40,337 nucleotides of DNA from assembly GCA_030040915.1 (NCBI GenBank), contig JASHSI010000056.1:1-40337 (forward strand), in the 5' to 3' direction. Position numbers and translations under genes: made by a program. Source of the stretch: Thermoplasmata archaeon (lineage in GTDB: Archaea > Thermoplasmatota > Thermoplasmata > Lutacidiplasmatales > UBA184). The notes beneath the pieces are model-generated. The model was not told the origin of the DNA, did no database searches, and worked only from the letters and a program-made list of their open reading frames with translations. The stretch's first letter is position 1. Each line of letters opens with the position of its first letter. Below are positions 1 to 8,032 of the stretch, piece after piece.

Positions 1-306
1 TCGGCCGTGGTGCTCGGCAACCTCCCCCTGGTCCTCGCCACGATGGTCCCTCGCTACCTAGCGCTCGTTCTCCCGCAGCTCGCCGGCCGGTGGACCGAGG
101 CGTCGTACCTGCTCCCGACCGTCATGCTCGTCCTGGGAGGAGCCGCCGAGGCGGTCGGGGTGTTCATCCTCCTCGTCGCCGGCACGGACTGGATCCCGGA
201 GCGGCTCCGTTTCCGGCGCTACCGCCTGTGGATGTGGACCGAGACCCTGCTCTGGTGGTCGGTCCTGGCCGTCGGCCTCTCGGTCTACGCGGTCTGGTAC
301 GCCTGA
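1..306 (+). CDS. membrane protein, C-terminal part (partial)
   Basis: The frame is open from the first base, so the gene begins outside the window. The visible 101 residues hold about three hydrophobic segments: one around residues 5-25, one around 38-60, and a last one near the C-terminus ending VGLSVYAVWYA. A basic loop (RLRFRRYRLW) precedes the last helix. The pattern of basic loop, tryptophan-rich helix and a short tail recalls DUF420/YozB-type membrane proteins, but this is only a resemblance. It ends 90 nt before the next gene on the same strand. Confidence 0.6.
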   Translation, partial: SAVVLGNLPLVLATMVPRYLALVLPQLAGRWTEASYLLPTVMLVLGGAAEAVGVFILLVAGTDWIPERLRFRRYRLWMWTETLLWWSVLAVGLSVYAVWYA

Positions 307-396
307 GCGGTTCCCGCGGCTGGAGCTGGAACCTCGTGCTCCGCACGGGGCCGTCCCGGCGCAAAGCCCTTGAATCCGTGACCTGGTGTCCGATCG

Positions 397-888
397 ATGG
401 GGATCCTGACCGAGCCGATGCTCGCCCTCCTCCGACGCGAGGGGCTCTCCTACGTGGCGACGGTCCGTCCGGACGGGACGCCGAACCTCTCGCCCAAGGG
501 CTCGACGATCGCCCTCGACGACGAGACGCTCGCCTTCGCCGACGTCGAGTCGCCGCGGACGATCCGCAACCTCGTCGTGAACCCGGCGATCGAGATCAAC
601 GTCGTGGACCCGTTCGTCCGCAAGGGGTTCCGGTTCCGGGGGAACGCCCAGGTCCTGCGCTCGGGAACCCAGTACTGGGAGGTCATGGAGCGGTTCAAGG
701 CCGCCGGAGCGGACGTCCGCGGGATCCGGGCGATCGTGATCATCAAGGTCGCGTTCGCCGCGCCGGTGCTGGCCCCGATCTACTCGCGCGGCGCCGAGGA
801 GCGCGCGGTCAAGGAGCTGTGGACCGGATACCGCGACCGCCTCAGGCGGGGCGAGGCGGACCCGGGCGCCCCTCCCTCGGACATCTGA
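397..888 (+). CDS. pyridoxamine 5'-phosphate oxidase-like FMN-binding protein
   Basis: A 163-residue protein of the split-barrel PNPOx-like family. The N-terminal signature LSYVATVRPDGTPNLSPKG (residues about 17-35) and the later AFADVESPRTIRNLVVNP are typical of this fold, in which a dimer binds FMN or another flavin (F420 relatives are also known in archaea). The C-terminal 20 residues are basic and disordered-looking. Family membership is clear, but the substrate cannot be read from sequence; it is too short and divergent to call a true PdxH. The ATG at 397 lies about 90 nt after the preceding membrane gene. It is a soluble cytoplasmic protein by composition. Confidence 0.8.
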   Translation: MGILTEPMLALLRREGLSYVATVRPDGTPNLSPKGSTIALDDETLAFADVESPRTIRNLVVNPAIEINVVDPFVRKGFRFRGNAQVLRSGTQYWEVMERFKAAGADVRGIRAIVIIKVAFAAPVLAPIYSRGAEERAVKELWTGYRDRLRRGEADPGAPPSDI

Positions 889-916
889 CGGCAGCGCCGC
901 CCCGGTGGGGCGCCGC

Positions 917-926
917 GAATCTAAGT
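917..926 (+). promoter_or_regulatory. TATA-like element before the 955 gene
   Basis: AATCTAAGTA is an AT-rich island in GC-rich sequence, centred about 33 nt upstream of the ATG at 955. This is the spacing expected for an archaeal promoter giving a leaderless or nearly leaderless mRNA. Confidence 0.5.
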
Positions 927-954
927 AGGGCCGGGCGGCTCGCGCTCCCAGGCC

Positions 955-1413
955 ATGCCGACGGGCGAGGGCAGCCTCCTCCACCAGCAAGCGCTCACCG
1001 TGTCCGGCCTTCTGACCGGCCTCACGCTGACCGCCCTCGTCCTGATCCTCAACTCCCCCCATTCGTTCGAGTCGGCGATCGGGCCGCTGACCGGCGTGCA
1101 GTTCTTCCAGCTGGTCGTGACCTACGTGGCCATCCTTGGGGCCCTCAGCAGCGTCACGATGCTTGCGTTCCTCGAGATCGCCGGGGGCCTCGCCCAGAAG
1201 CTCAGCCCGCTCGACACGCTCGGGACGACCTTCTTCCTTTCCACGGTCTTCGGGTTCATGGGCGTGCTCCCGTTGCTTCTCTCCCCGTTCACGGAGTACG
1301 GTTCGGGCGTCGTCCTGGTCGTGGAGGTCGCCCTGGTGATCGCCTACTTCGTGACGCGCCGTCTGCCCCCCCGGGCCCGACCCCCACCTTCCGCGCGAAT
1401 CTCGGGGGGTTGA
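955..1413 (+). CDS. four-helix membrane protein of unknown function
   Basis: 152 residues with four hydrophobic segments, roughly at residues 12-32, 50-72, 88-108 and 113-133, and a basic proline-rich cytoplasmic tail (RRLPPRARPPP). I do not recognise a family. The ATG at 955 fits the TATA-like element at 917-926 and lies 66 nt after the PNPOx-like gene. High third-position GC in this frame supports it as coding. It is probably an integral cytoplasmic-membrane protein; no catalytic motif is visible. Confidence 0.65.
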   Translation: MPTGEGSLLHQQALTVSGLLTGLTLTALVLILNSPHSFESAIGPLTGVQFFQLVVTYVAILGALSSVTMLAFLEIAGGLAQKLSPLDTLGTTFFLSTVFGFMGVLPLLLSPFTEYGSGVVLVVEVALVIAYFVTRRLPPRARPPPSARISGG

Positions 1414-1508
1414 CGGGCTCGCCGGCCACCGGACCGGCGGTCGCACGGACCCGCGGGATCGACCCCGCTCTCGGCGCGGGCGGGTCGTTCCGCCCGCGGA
1501 ACCAAGGT

Positions 1509-1606
1509 CTAAATACGATCGGAAAGCAGCACCACTCACCCGCCCGCGCCGGTCCCGGACTCCCTGGGCCGGTTCGCCGGTACGGGGCTAATTTTCAGGA
1601 GGTGAA
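1509..1606 (+). promoter_or_regulatory. promoter with strong Shine-Dalgarno for the 1615 gene
   Basis: CTAAATAC at 1509-1516 is a good TATA box. AGGAGGTGA at 1598-1606 is a near-perfect Shine-Dalgarno 8 nt before the ATG at 1615. Most neighbouring genes look leaderless, so a roughly 75-nt leader with a strong ribosome binding site stands out and suggests high expression. Confidence 0.65.
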
Positions 1607-1614
1607 TACTAGAA

Positions 1615-2013
1615 ATGTCCGATTTGACTGAGCAGCGATTGGGCTACGGGTTCGGTCTCCTGGGCGGTCTCCTGATCGCCCTCGGGGGGCTCATCAGTCT
1701 CGCGGTGGGCGCCGCCGACTTCGTCCTCGGCCGCCCCACCGTGGCGATGGGCGCCATGGGTGCCGCCGTCGTCCTGTTCGTGATCGGTGCCCTGGCGATC
1801 TTCTTCGCCTGGCTCGGCCGCCGGACGTGGAGCGACCGCCCGCTCGCGAGCGGGGTCCTCCTCGTCGTGCTGGCGTTCGTGTCGTGGGTCGCGATGGGCG
1901 TCGGCGCGGACCTGCTCGCACTGGTGGGCACCCTCTTCGTGGTGCTCTCTGGGGTCCTCTACCTCATTGAGCCCGCGAAGAAGGCGGCCCACGCGGTCGT
2001 AAGCGCGGCATAA
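1615..2013 (+). CDS. four-helix membrane protein of unknown function
   Basis: 132 residues with four hydrophobic segments (about 12-35, 42-66, 78-98 and 100-120) and short polar ends. No known domain is recognised; it resembles the small alanine/glycine/valine-rich tetraspan proteins common in Thermoplasmatota. The start is fixed by the strong Shine-Dalgarno at 1598-1606, and the stop is followed 17 nt later by a perfect hairpin (2030-2060) that probably ends the transcript. The gene therefore seems to be a monocistronic, well-expressed unit. Confidence 0.75.
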   Translation: MSDLTEQRLGYGFGLLGGLLIALGGLISLAVGAADFVLGRPTVAMGAMGAAVVLFVIGALAIFFAWLGRRTWSDRPLASGVLLVVLAFVSWVAMGVGADLLALVGTLFVVLSGVLYLIEPAKKAAHAVVSAA

Positions 2014-2029
2014 GGGGGGAACTCCCTCG

Positions 2030-2060
2030 CCCGGTCCGCGATGGACCATCGCGGACCGGG
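2030..2060. terminator. perfect 15-bp inverted repeat with 1-nt centre
   Basis: Arms CCCGGTCCGCGATGG and CCATCGCGGACCGGG flank a single A. It lies 17 nt after the stop codon of the 1615 gene and is followed by CCCTTT. It could be a 3' hairpin/terminator or, given the 1-nt loop, a dyad operator or recombination site. Confidence 0.5.
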
Positions 2061-2375
2061 ACAACCCTTTCGGCCGCCGCCCGGGCCGGCGGGCGGGTCG
2101 GACCCCTCCTCCCCCGGCCCGGAGGACCGCCGACCACAGGAGCAGGGACCACACACGCCCGCTTCGATCGAGGGGGGTCGATCCACCTCGGGCGACCCCG
2201 GTGAGCGAACTCAACCCGAAGGGGTGACCGAACCGCCGTCGGCCGTGGGGACCGTGGCGGCCCCGGGGAGCGTGCTCCCCGAAGCGCTTGCCGGGATATC
2301 GGCCACCGCGATCCCGGTCATGACCCGAGGCATCCCCGGCCCGGCGGGAGGCGCCCGATGGCGCGCCGAGCGTGG
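2061..2375. other. 315-bp stretch without a supported gene
   Basis: Open frames cross this stretch on both strands, as expected at this GC content, but none has a recognisable domain or a start with promoter support. It contains a small GGGGAGCGTGCTCCCC dyad near 2264-2279. I see no RNA gene in it. Confidence 0.4.
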
Positions 2376-3038
2376 TCACGGGCCGGACGGCCGCGTCACC
2401 GCCGAATAGACCACGACGCAGGCGGACGACCCATCGACCGACCCGGTCGCGTTCGGGTTCGTGTTGACCAGGATGAGGTAGAACCGGTCCGTGAAGTTGA
2501 GTGGAACAGCGAAGTGCGCCGAGGTGACGTTCCCGCTCGCGTGCCCGTAGGAGACGACCCGGCCGACGACCGGCCAACCGGGGTAGTCGAGCGAGTCCAT
2601 TACGTATCCCTGGACCACCGCCGAGGCGGTGAAGCCCCCTTGGACCGAAGCCGAGCGATTCAGGGAGAACTGCCGGTACTCGTAGTAGTGGTCGCCCGGG
2701 ATGCTCCAGTTGGTACCCGCGGCGGCGAGGACCAGCGGTGGCACGGGCTTCGGGGCGGGCGTCGCCCCGAACTGCGGGGTGAGCCCGACGGTCAGGACGA
2801 GCGCCACGACGAGAACCACGCTGACCCCACCGAACGCCCCGGCCGCGACCCGTCGCGTCCGCCGGCTGGTGCTCGCCCACGCCCCGGAAGCGCTCCCGAT
2901 CGGGTCCGTGGCGAACGCTCGCCACCGCCGCCCCCGCCCGACCCCCCGTCCAGCCGATCGAGCTCGCTCCAGGGAACGGGGCGGGACGTCGACGCAGGCC
3001 GGCGCCGCGCGGGGCGGCGGGCGAGAGTGGGGCGCCAT
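2376..3038 (-). CDS. membrane-anchored extracellular protein, unknown function
   Basis: The protein has a long arginine/proline-rich N-terminal part, one strong transmembrane segment (GGVSVVLVVALVLTVGL), then an exported-looking domain of about 130 residues rich in N-x-S/T sequons (NWS, NRS, NVT, NFT, NATG). No family recognised. The ATG at 3038 was chosen; an upstream ATG at 3089 adds 17 residues, and a start much nearer the membrane helix is also possible because the first 80 residues look poorly conserved. The region just upstream is occupied by the left end of an IS66-type element (3121), so its promoter may have been replaced. The segment 3031-3050 is repeated in inverted orientation at 7840-7859. 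Confidence 0.55.
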   Translation of the reverse strand: MAPHSRPPPRAAPACVDVPPRSLERARSAGRGVGRGRRWRAFATDPIGSASGAWASTSRRTRRVAAGAFGGVSVVLVVALVLTVGLTPQFGATPAPKPVPPLVLAAAGTNWSIPGDHYYEYRQFSLNRSASVQGGFTASAVVQGYVMDSLDYPGWPVVGRVVSYGHASGNVTSAHFAVPLNFTDRFYLILVNTNPNATGSVDGSSACVVVYSAVTRPSGP

Positions 3039-3050
3039 ATTACGGAGGCC
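3019..3050. repeat. left copy of a 32-bp composite repeat (pairs with 7840-7871)
   Basis: GGGCGAGAGTGG (3019-3030) is followed by a 20-bp block, GGCGCCATATTACGGAGGCC (3031-3050). At 7840-7871 the same 20-bp block is inverted while the 12-bp motif keeps its orientation. The 12-bp motif is also the target-site duplication of the casposon. Confidence 0.8.
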
Positions 3051-3120
3051 GAAAACCGACACCACCCCCGCCGAACCTCCGTGCTTCAACCCGCCAGCAA
3101 GGCCTTCTTCAGCCTTCGAA

Positions 3121-4656
3121 CGTAACCCGTCACGAATGGGCGTGAGGTAGACCAGAACAGTTGGTGTTCCGCACCATCGTCAGTACTTTATCCGGGAAGC
3201 TCTTCCCCCTTCGGTGTGAGTAAACGCCGCCAAGTCGGGCCGGTCACCTTCACCGACGAGGAATGGCACGCCCACTTGGAGTTCGATGAACGCCGAGAAC
3301 GGCAGCTCCGCGCCCTCGAGGTGGAGCTCGCCCAGCTCCGCACCCGAGTGTCCCCACCACCGGAGTGGGCGAAACCCAACGTCCCGAGGAGGCGCGTCAG
3401 AAGCGGGGGGCTCGAGAGGGTCACGAGGCGCACCATCGCCCCGCCCCCCTTCGGATCGATGCCACGGAGGAGGTCGAGCTCGATCGGTGTCCGAAGTGCG
3501 GCGATCCGCTCGGGGAGCCGTTCGCCGTGGATGAACGGCTCGTCGAGGCGATCGTCCCGGGTCACGTGCGCGTGACGCGCTACCGGGTCGGTCGCTATCG
3601 GTGCGAGCGCTGTAGGAAGGTTCGTCGCGCCACGATGGACCCCGAGGTGGCGCCGCCGAAGGCGCGGTTCGGCTGGGGAACTCACTTCCTCGTCGGTCGG
3701 TGGTCGACCGAGGGGCTCACCCACTCGATGATCCAGGACCTCCTGCGGACCGACTACGGTCTGAAGGTGAGTTCGGGGACGATCGACGGGATGCTCCGTC
3801 GATCGGCCGAACCGTTCGCCCCGGTGCACGCCGAGATCGCGAAGTTGGTCCGTCAGGGGAAGAGCGTCCACGTCGACTGGACCGGATGGCGCGTGGATGG
3901 GGTGAACCACCACCTGTGGGACTTCTTGGCGCCGGCGGAACGGGCGGCGCTGTTCATGGTGGCCCGCTCCGCGGGCCACACGGTGCCGGAGCAAGTGTTG
4001 GGGAAGCGTCGGAGGGATCGGGTCTTGGTCTGTGACGGGGGGACGGCGTTCAACACGCTCTCGGGTCGCAAGCAACGCTGCTGGGTCCACCTCCTCCGCC
4101 ACGCGCGGCGCGGGCTCGAGCGGTGGGAGACGGTCTCCGATGCCCCGGACTGGCGCGGGCTGAGGGTCCTCGAGAAGATCGCTCGGGGCGTACTGACGGC
4201 GGCGAAACTCCCGGTGGGTCCCGAGCGAGAAGCGGAAGGACGACGGCTGAGGGCCCACCTCGGTCGATGGTTGAGGGTCGAGCGGGAGGGAGAGGCGGCC
4301 CAGGCGCTGCAGAAGTTCCTCACCAAGCACTCGGAGGAGCTGTGGTGGTGGGCGGAGGGCGAGGTGGCCGCGCAGAACAACCCGGCGGAGCAAGGGCTGC
4401 GGCCGCACATCGCGAAGAAGCGAAAGCTCTCGTGGGGATCGAGGACGGTCGGCGGGGCGGCCCGATTCGCGGAGCTCGCGAGCGTGGCGCAGACGGCGAA
4501 GATGCGAGGGCTGGTCCTCGGGGAGATTGGTATCCGACTCCTCGGTGGACAAACGAACCCTCTTGGACTGGGCACGGGCCCTCCGCGGTAGGCCGGTTGG
4601 TTACACATTCAGTTGTGATTCGTGACGCCCGTCACGCCCGAACGTGAAGGGTTACG
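3121..4656 (+). mobile_element. IS66-type insertion sequence, copy 1
   Basis: A 1.5-kb element around one transposase gene. The ends are imperfect inverted repeats of 27 bp: CGTAACCCGTCACGAATGGG at 3121 and its degenerate complement at 4630-4656 (outer end reading CGTAACCCTTCACG inward). No clear 8-bp target duplication is seen. The second IS in the window (5388-7031) has a related left end: CGTAAC, then 57 nt later AGTACT, an AT-rich TATA-like word and ATCCGGG. Confidence 0.7.
3216..4591 (+). CDS. IS66-family transposase, in two frames (-1 shift)
   Basis: DDE transposase of the IS66 (TnpC) type. The N-terminal frame starts with GTG at 3216 and encodes a leucine-zipper-like helix (ERRERQLRALEVELAQLRTRV). 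The rest lies in the -1 frame: GHEAHHRP, a zinc-binding region CPKCG and CERC, then catalytic regions VHVDWTGW, VLVCDGG and AQNNPAEQGLRP, the last being the IS66 glutamate motif. The switch most simply occurs at the run of six G at 3405-3410, a plausible slippery site; a plain indel is the alternative. A TATA-like AGTACTTTATCC lies about 30 nt before the GTG. Length, about 458 residues after the shift, is normal for the family. Confidence 0.75.
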
Positions 4657-4794
4657 AGAGGGCTGAACTTCTTGGACGTGGTCAAGCAGTCGATAACTGA
4701 AATTGGTCACCCAACGATAGGTCCACCGTCAGTGTTGGTCACAAAGGTGAGCTGATACCGCGCAATTCATTAAGACGCTGTGTTTAGACGTCTG

Positions 4795-5373
4795 CTAGCC
4801 AAGCGAGTATCCAACACTCCCGCCGTACGGCTGTGAATGCTCAATCCAGAACGACGTACCCGCGAGAGACGAATTGGTTGTAAGCCCAGTGTCAAGGACG
4901 AAACGGAAGGTCATGTCTATCGGAACCATCCCGCTCGGCAAGACGCTCCAACGTCCCGTAGACATGTTCCAAACGCCGTCAGCGGCAGTCCCATTGAGGG
5001 CCGTAACACACGCTCCCTGACCCAGGGAAACTGTGTTGGACTCCGGATAAGAAAACTGCGAAGCATTGCTCACCGCAAAGAATAGATTCGAGATCGGCAA
5101 ATTCTGAAAAGAGGTTTCAATCGAGAACGAGTAGCAAACCTCACCTGCAACAGATTTGCAACCGACCGAGCCAGGGTTTACTCCAGTCCATCCAGCCGGG
5201 GCAAATGCAGAGGGGCCAGTAGGCTGCCTCGAAATAATGACCTCGTACGCTAATCCCCCAATCAGAAGTAACGTGATGATGACTCCGACACCTACGACAA
5301 GCCATTTTTGGTTACGATTGGTCGCCCGTGGCTGAGATAACGAGGCACTACTCCTCGGGCTAACTTCGTTCAT
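4795..5373 (-). CDS. membrane-anchored extracellular protein, unknown function
   Basis: 192 residues from the ATG at 5373: a polar N-terminus, one transmembrane helix (WLVVGVGVIITLLLIGGLAY), then about 130 residues of exported domain with N-x-S/T sequons (NAS, NGT, NMS, NSS) and two cysteines around GCKSVAGEVC. No family recognised. The architecture matches the protein at 2376-3038 (basic N-terminus, single TM, glycosylation-type ectodomain), but I see no convincing sequence similarity. Base composition is clearly less GC-rich than the host genes, suggesting transfer. The left end of the second IS (5388) lies 14 nt upstream of the start codon, so the native promoter has probably been displaced; the longer frame to 5424 would begin inside the IS. 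Confidence 0.65.
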   Translation of the reverse strand: MNEVSPRSSASLSQPRATNRNQKWLVVGVGVIITLLLIGGLAYEVIISRQPTGPSAFAPAGWTGVNPGSVGCKSVAGEVCYSFSIETSFQNLPISNLFFAVSNASQFSYPESNTVSLGQGACVTALNGTAADGVWNMSTGRWSVLPSGMVPIDMTFRFVLDTGLTTNSSLAGTSFWIEHSQPYGGSVGYSLG

Positions 5374-5387
5374 CAGCGTTTCAAGGC

Positions 5388-7031
5388 CGTAACTGTTCAC
5401 CTTTCTGCCGGGTCTGATTAACAACTGTCGCTGTTTCGACGAGACCGGAAGTACTAAATCCGGGGCGCACTTCCCCTCCTGCCGAGGGGTCCGCGCTCTC
5501 GGCGGCGACCAAGTTCCTGTTCGCCCCCACCGACGAGGAAGACGCCGAGCCTCTTACCATCTACCCGCCCGAACGCCGAAGGATCCGCGAGCAACTCGAG
5601 CGCTCGGAGCGTCTCGAGCAGGAGGTTCGTGAACTCCGCGAGAAGAACCGACGCCTCCAAGAAGAGCTTCGCCGCTACAAGGCCTGCGCCCCGATACTCG
5701 CCGCCTCCGATCGCACCTCCGAGGCCGGAAGCATCCCCTCGAGTCGAGTGTTTTACCGTCGACCGGTCCATCGAGACTCGCATCCCATGGGGGGTCAGCC
5801 GGGGCACCCAGGGCGGGCGCGCGAACGGCCCGTCCCGAACGCCCCTCCGCTCAAGCTCACCCTGGAACGCTGCACCGAATGCGGTTCGAAGCTCGGCGAA
5901 CCGTTCGCGGTCCGCCGACGGACCATCACCGAGTTCCCTCGACCTCAGCCCCTGGTCTTCGACATCGAGGTCGCCCGCTACAACTGCCCCGGATGTCAGC
6001 GGCGTGTCGAGGCCGAATGCCCATACCCACCCCATCAGCAGTACGGATTCTCGCTCGTTTCCCGGGTCGTTCAGCTCCGACTTCTGGGGCTGAGCACCGC
6101 GAAGATCGTGGACTACCTCGAAGGGGCCCACGGGGTGCGGCTTTCGACCGCCTCGGTCCTCAAGATGGAGCGCTGGTCCGCCGAGTCCCTCGGCCCTCTC
6201 TACGAGGCCCTCAAGGCGCTGATCCCGCACCAGCCCGTCGTTCACGCCGACGAGACGAAGTTCCGGGTGGGAGGGGACAACGGTTGGTGGTGGTCCTTCT
6301 CGACGCCGGAAACGGTGGTCTACCGGATCGCCCCGAGCCGGGGTCACGATGTCGTGGAAGAGGTGCTCCACGGGGCCCGTGGAACGATCGTCCACGAGGG
6401 ATGGAATCCCTACAACGTGATCGACACCGCCGATCACCAGTTCGACCTCCTCCGCGCGAATCGATGGCTGGAGCGCGAGGAGATCCTCCATCGCCTCGAG
6501 CCTCGACCGCTCCTCCAGGCGGTCCCGGCGAAGCTGACCAGCGCGGGACCCCCTCCCCAAGAGTTCATCGAGTTCGCCGACGAGACCCGACGACTGCTCC
6601 GGTTCGCCATCGAATGGTCCTACGAGCACCCCGAGATCTCTCGACGCAAACGGCGGCGATTCTACCGCTGGATGCGGTGGATGATGGCGGACCATCTTCG
6701 GAGGGACTGGCACGACCCCGGGGCAGCCCGGATCGCGAGCGAGCTGTGGAAGCGCCGGGGGATGCTGTTCACGTTCCTGGGGAACCCCGGGGTGAGCTGG
6801 AACAACAACCCGGCGGAGACGGAGGTCCGCCAGGGAGTTCTCTACCGCAAGGTCAGCGGGGGTCGAAGATCGTGGGATGGAGCGCGGTCCCTCGAACGAC
6901 TGATGTCGATCTATCGGACGTGCCGGGAACGAGGGTTACAGTTCGCGAGGGTGCTCGCGGACGCGCTGTCAGGCTCGGGCTACCCAGCGTTTGGAGCGAC
7001 GTCAGCCCCGGCACAAAGCTGACTAGCTACG
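5388..7031 (+). mobile_element. IS66-type insertion sequence, copy 2 (divergent)
   Basis: Left end CGTAACTGTTCACC at 5388; right end GCTGACTAGCTACG at 7018-7031, whose complement matches the left end at 10 of 14 positions. It sits between two divergent genes (starts at 5373 minus and 7055 plus). The region around AGTACTAAATCCGGG (5450-5464) lines up with AGTACTTTATCCGGG in copy 1, so the two elements share ancestry but their transposases are clearly diverged. Confidence 0.6.
5508..7022 (+). CDS. IS66-family transposase without a canonical start
   Basis: IS66-type DDE transposase of about 500 residues. Order: coiled coil (RIREQLERSERLEQEVRELR, near 5580-5660), glycine-rich GGQPGHPG linker, zinc region CTECG and CPGC, then VVHADETKFRV, TIVHEGWNPYN and the glutamate motif WNNNPAETEVRQGVLYRKVSG. 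The frame is open from 5418, but no ATG, GTG or TTG occurs before GTG 5748, which lies after the coiled coil. Either a rare start (for example CTG 5517) is used or the true start has been lost and the copy is inactive. The coordinates given begin at TKFLFAP, where coding similarity to copy 1 becomes visible. Confidence 0.7.
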   Translation, partial: TKFLFAPTDEEDAEPLTIYPPERRRIREQLERSERLEQEVRELREKNRRLQEELRRYKACAPILAASDRTSEAGSIPSSRVFYRRPVHRDSHPMGGQPGHPGRARERPVPNAPPLKLTLERCTECGSKLGEPFAVRRRTITEFPRPQPLVFDIEVARYNCPGCQRRVEAECPYPPHQQYGFSLVSRVVQLRLLGLSTAKIVDYLEGAHGVRLSTASVLKMERWSAESLGPLYEALKALIPHQPVVHADETKFRVGGDNGWWWSFSTPETVVYRIAPSRGHDVVEEVLHGARGTIVHEGWNPYNVIDTADHQFDLLRANRWLEREEILHRLEPRPLLQAVPAKLTSAGPPPQEFIEFADETRRLLRFAIEWSYEHPEISRRKRRRFYRWMRWMMADHLRRDWHDPGAARIASELWKRRGMLFTFLGNPGVSWNNNPAETEVRQGVLYRKVSGGRRSWDGARSLERLMSIYRTCRERGLQFARVLADALSGSGYPAFGATSAPAQS

Positions 7032-7054
7032 GGGCTTCAGACCACGGACTCGGG

Positions 7055-7744
7055 ATGTACCAGGTCCCCGAAGACCGAGAGAAGTTCACAAAGCGCGTTT
7101 GGGAGCGGTTGATTGAAGCGGCGGATAACCCCTACAACGACCCATCAGAGGGTTTCGAGCACCTGCCCGCGACCGCCCATTTCGCGTTGACGACGCCCGC
7201 ACTGCTCCCGCGAGTAACGAAGATCGGCGGGATTCGTCCGTTCGGCTTCTTGACGATTCGTTATCTCGACCCTGCCGCGCTCCCCGTGGGTGCAGAGGCG
7301 TTCGAGCTACTACCATTCGTCTCCCCGAAGGAACCTGCTTGGATGGACCTCGTCGAAGAGGACGGGGCGAAGACGTGGGCTCAGATCGTCGAGGGGTTCG
7401 CCGAGCACCGCGACCAAAAGTATGTCGTTGGACCCGATGGGCGGAGCGTCCGCCGCTCGGTCTTCGTCCGCAAGGACGCGCTGGTCGGTCTCGGGAAGGA
7501 GGGCGGGAAGTATGCGGCGCGGCTCAAGCTCGGACATGCCTCGGGGGTCACTCCGTCCGTATTCGTGGATTGGAAGCGCCGCCTCCTCGCAATGGGCCGT
7601 GCCGAAGCCCGTCGGTTGGGGCTGCCCTGGCCTTCGGTCACTCGGTGGAAACGGTCGCTCAAGAAGAACGGCGATCTGCGCGGGGACGCCCTCAAGCGGT
7701 TGAGGACGGCCCTGGTCGCACCTCCCGTTCGCCCCACGGCGTAG
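7055..7744 (+). CDS. hypothetical protein
   Basis: 229 residues from the ATG at 7055, starting 23 nt after the right end of the second IS. I do not recognise a family. The C-terminal 70 residues contain a repeated helix-turn-like arrangement (VTPSVFVDWKRRLLAMGRAE, then WPSVTRWKRSLKKNG), which could bind nucleic acid; this is inference. Codon use is host-like. The gene ends 113 nt before the casposon target site. The adjacent IS has probably separated it from its original promoter. Confidence 0.6.
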   Translation: MYQVPEDREKFTKRVWERLIEAADNPYNDPSEGFEHLPATAHFALTTPALLPRVTKIGGIRPFGFLTIRYLDPAALPVGAEAFELLPFVSPKEPAWMDLVEEDGAKTWAQIVEGFAEHRDQKYVVGPDGRSVRRSVFVRKDALVGLGKEGGKYAARLKLGHASGVTPSVFVDWKRRLLAMGRAEARRLGLPWPSVTRWKRSLKKNGDLRGDALKRLRTALVAPPVRPTA

Positions 7745-7839
7745 ATCGTGGGCTGGCCCTCATCGGCGGGTCGGCAGGACGGGCGGGGACGGGGGGTATT
7801 TACAGGACGGATGGGCGGGGCTGGCTGGTGTCGCTTACG

Positions 7840-7871
7840 GGCCTCCGTAATATGGCGCCGGGCGAGAGTGG
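7840..7871. repeat. right copy of the 32-bp composite repeat
   Basis: The 20-bp block GGCCTCCGTAATATGGCGCC (7840-7859) is the reverse complement of 3031-3050. Similarity extends upstream over TGGTGTCG (30 of 34 bases in total). It is followed directly by GGGCGAGAGTGG, the casposon target duplication. Confidence 0.8.
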
Positions 7872-7872
7872 G
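7858..7872. repeat. casposon target-site duplication, left copy
   Basis: CCGGGCGAGAGTGGG occurs here and at 23119-23133, immediately outside the two inverted repeats. The unambiguous core is 11 bp, GGGCGAGAGTG; up to 15 bp are shared because the repeat ends in a G run. Known casposon duplications are about 14-15 bp. Confidence 0.85.
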
Positions 7873-7938
7873 GGGGTATCCCCCTCACCAAGACCCATGC
7901 CTCCTTGACGGGTGGTCAGGGGGTCTCGGGCTACGGCT
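7871..7938 (+). repeat. casposon left terminal inverted repeat
   Basis: Begins GGGGGGTATCCCCCTCACCA and matches the complement of 23053-23120 at 67 of 68 positions (mismatch at 7926). The near identity implies recent insertion or continued selection on both ends. Confidence 0.93.
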
Positions 7939-8032
7939 ACGCTTCGTCGCCAAGACACTAGTTCCGCCTTGGTTGGAGGAGTCATCCCATCGGAACCCGT
8001 CCCATCGCCCGATCCCGCGAGACGGTTCCGCT

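Noticed and set aside
58-1539. 493-residue minus-strand frame across the first host genes
   Set aside because: Arg/Glu/Gly-rich antisense composition with no domain; the plus-strand genes there have promoters and recognisable features.
7800-7985. Minus-strand 61-residue frame over the casposon left end
   Set aside because: It spans the inverted repeat, target duplication and flank, so it cannot be an ancestral gene, and shows no domain.
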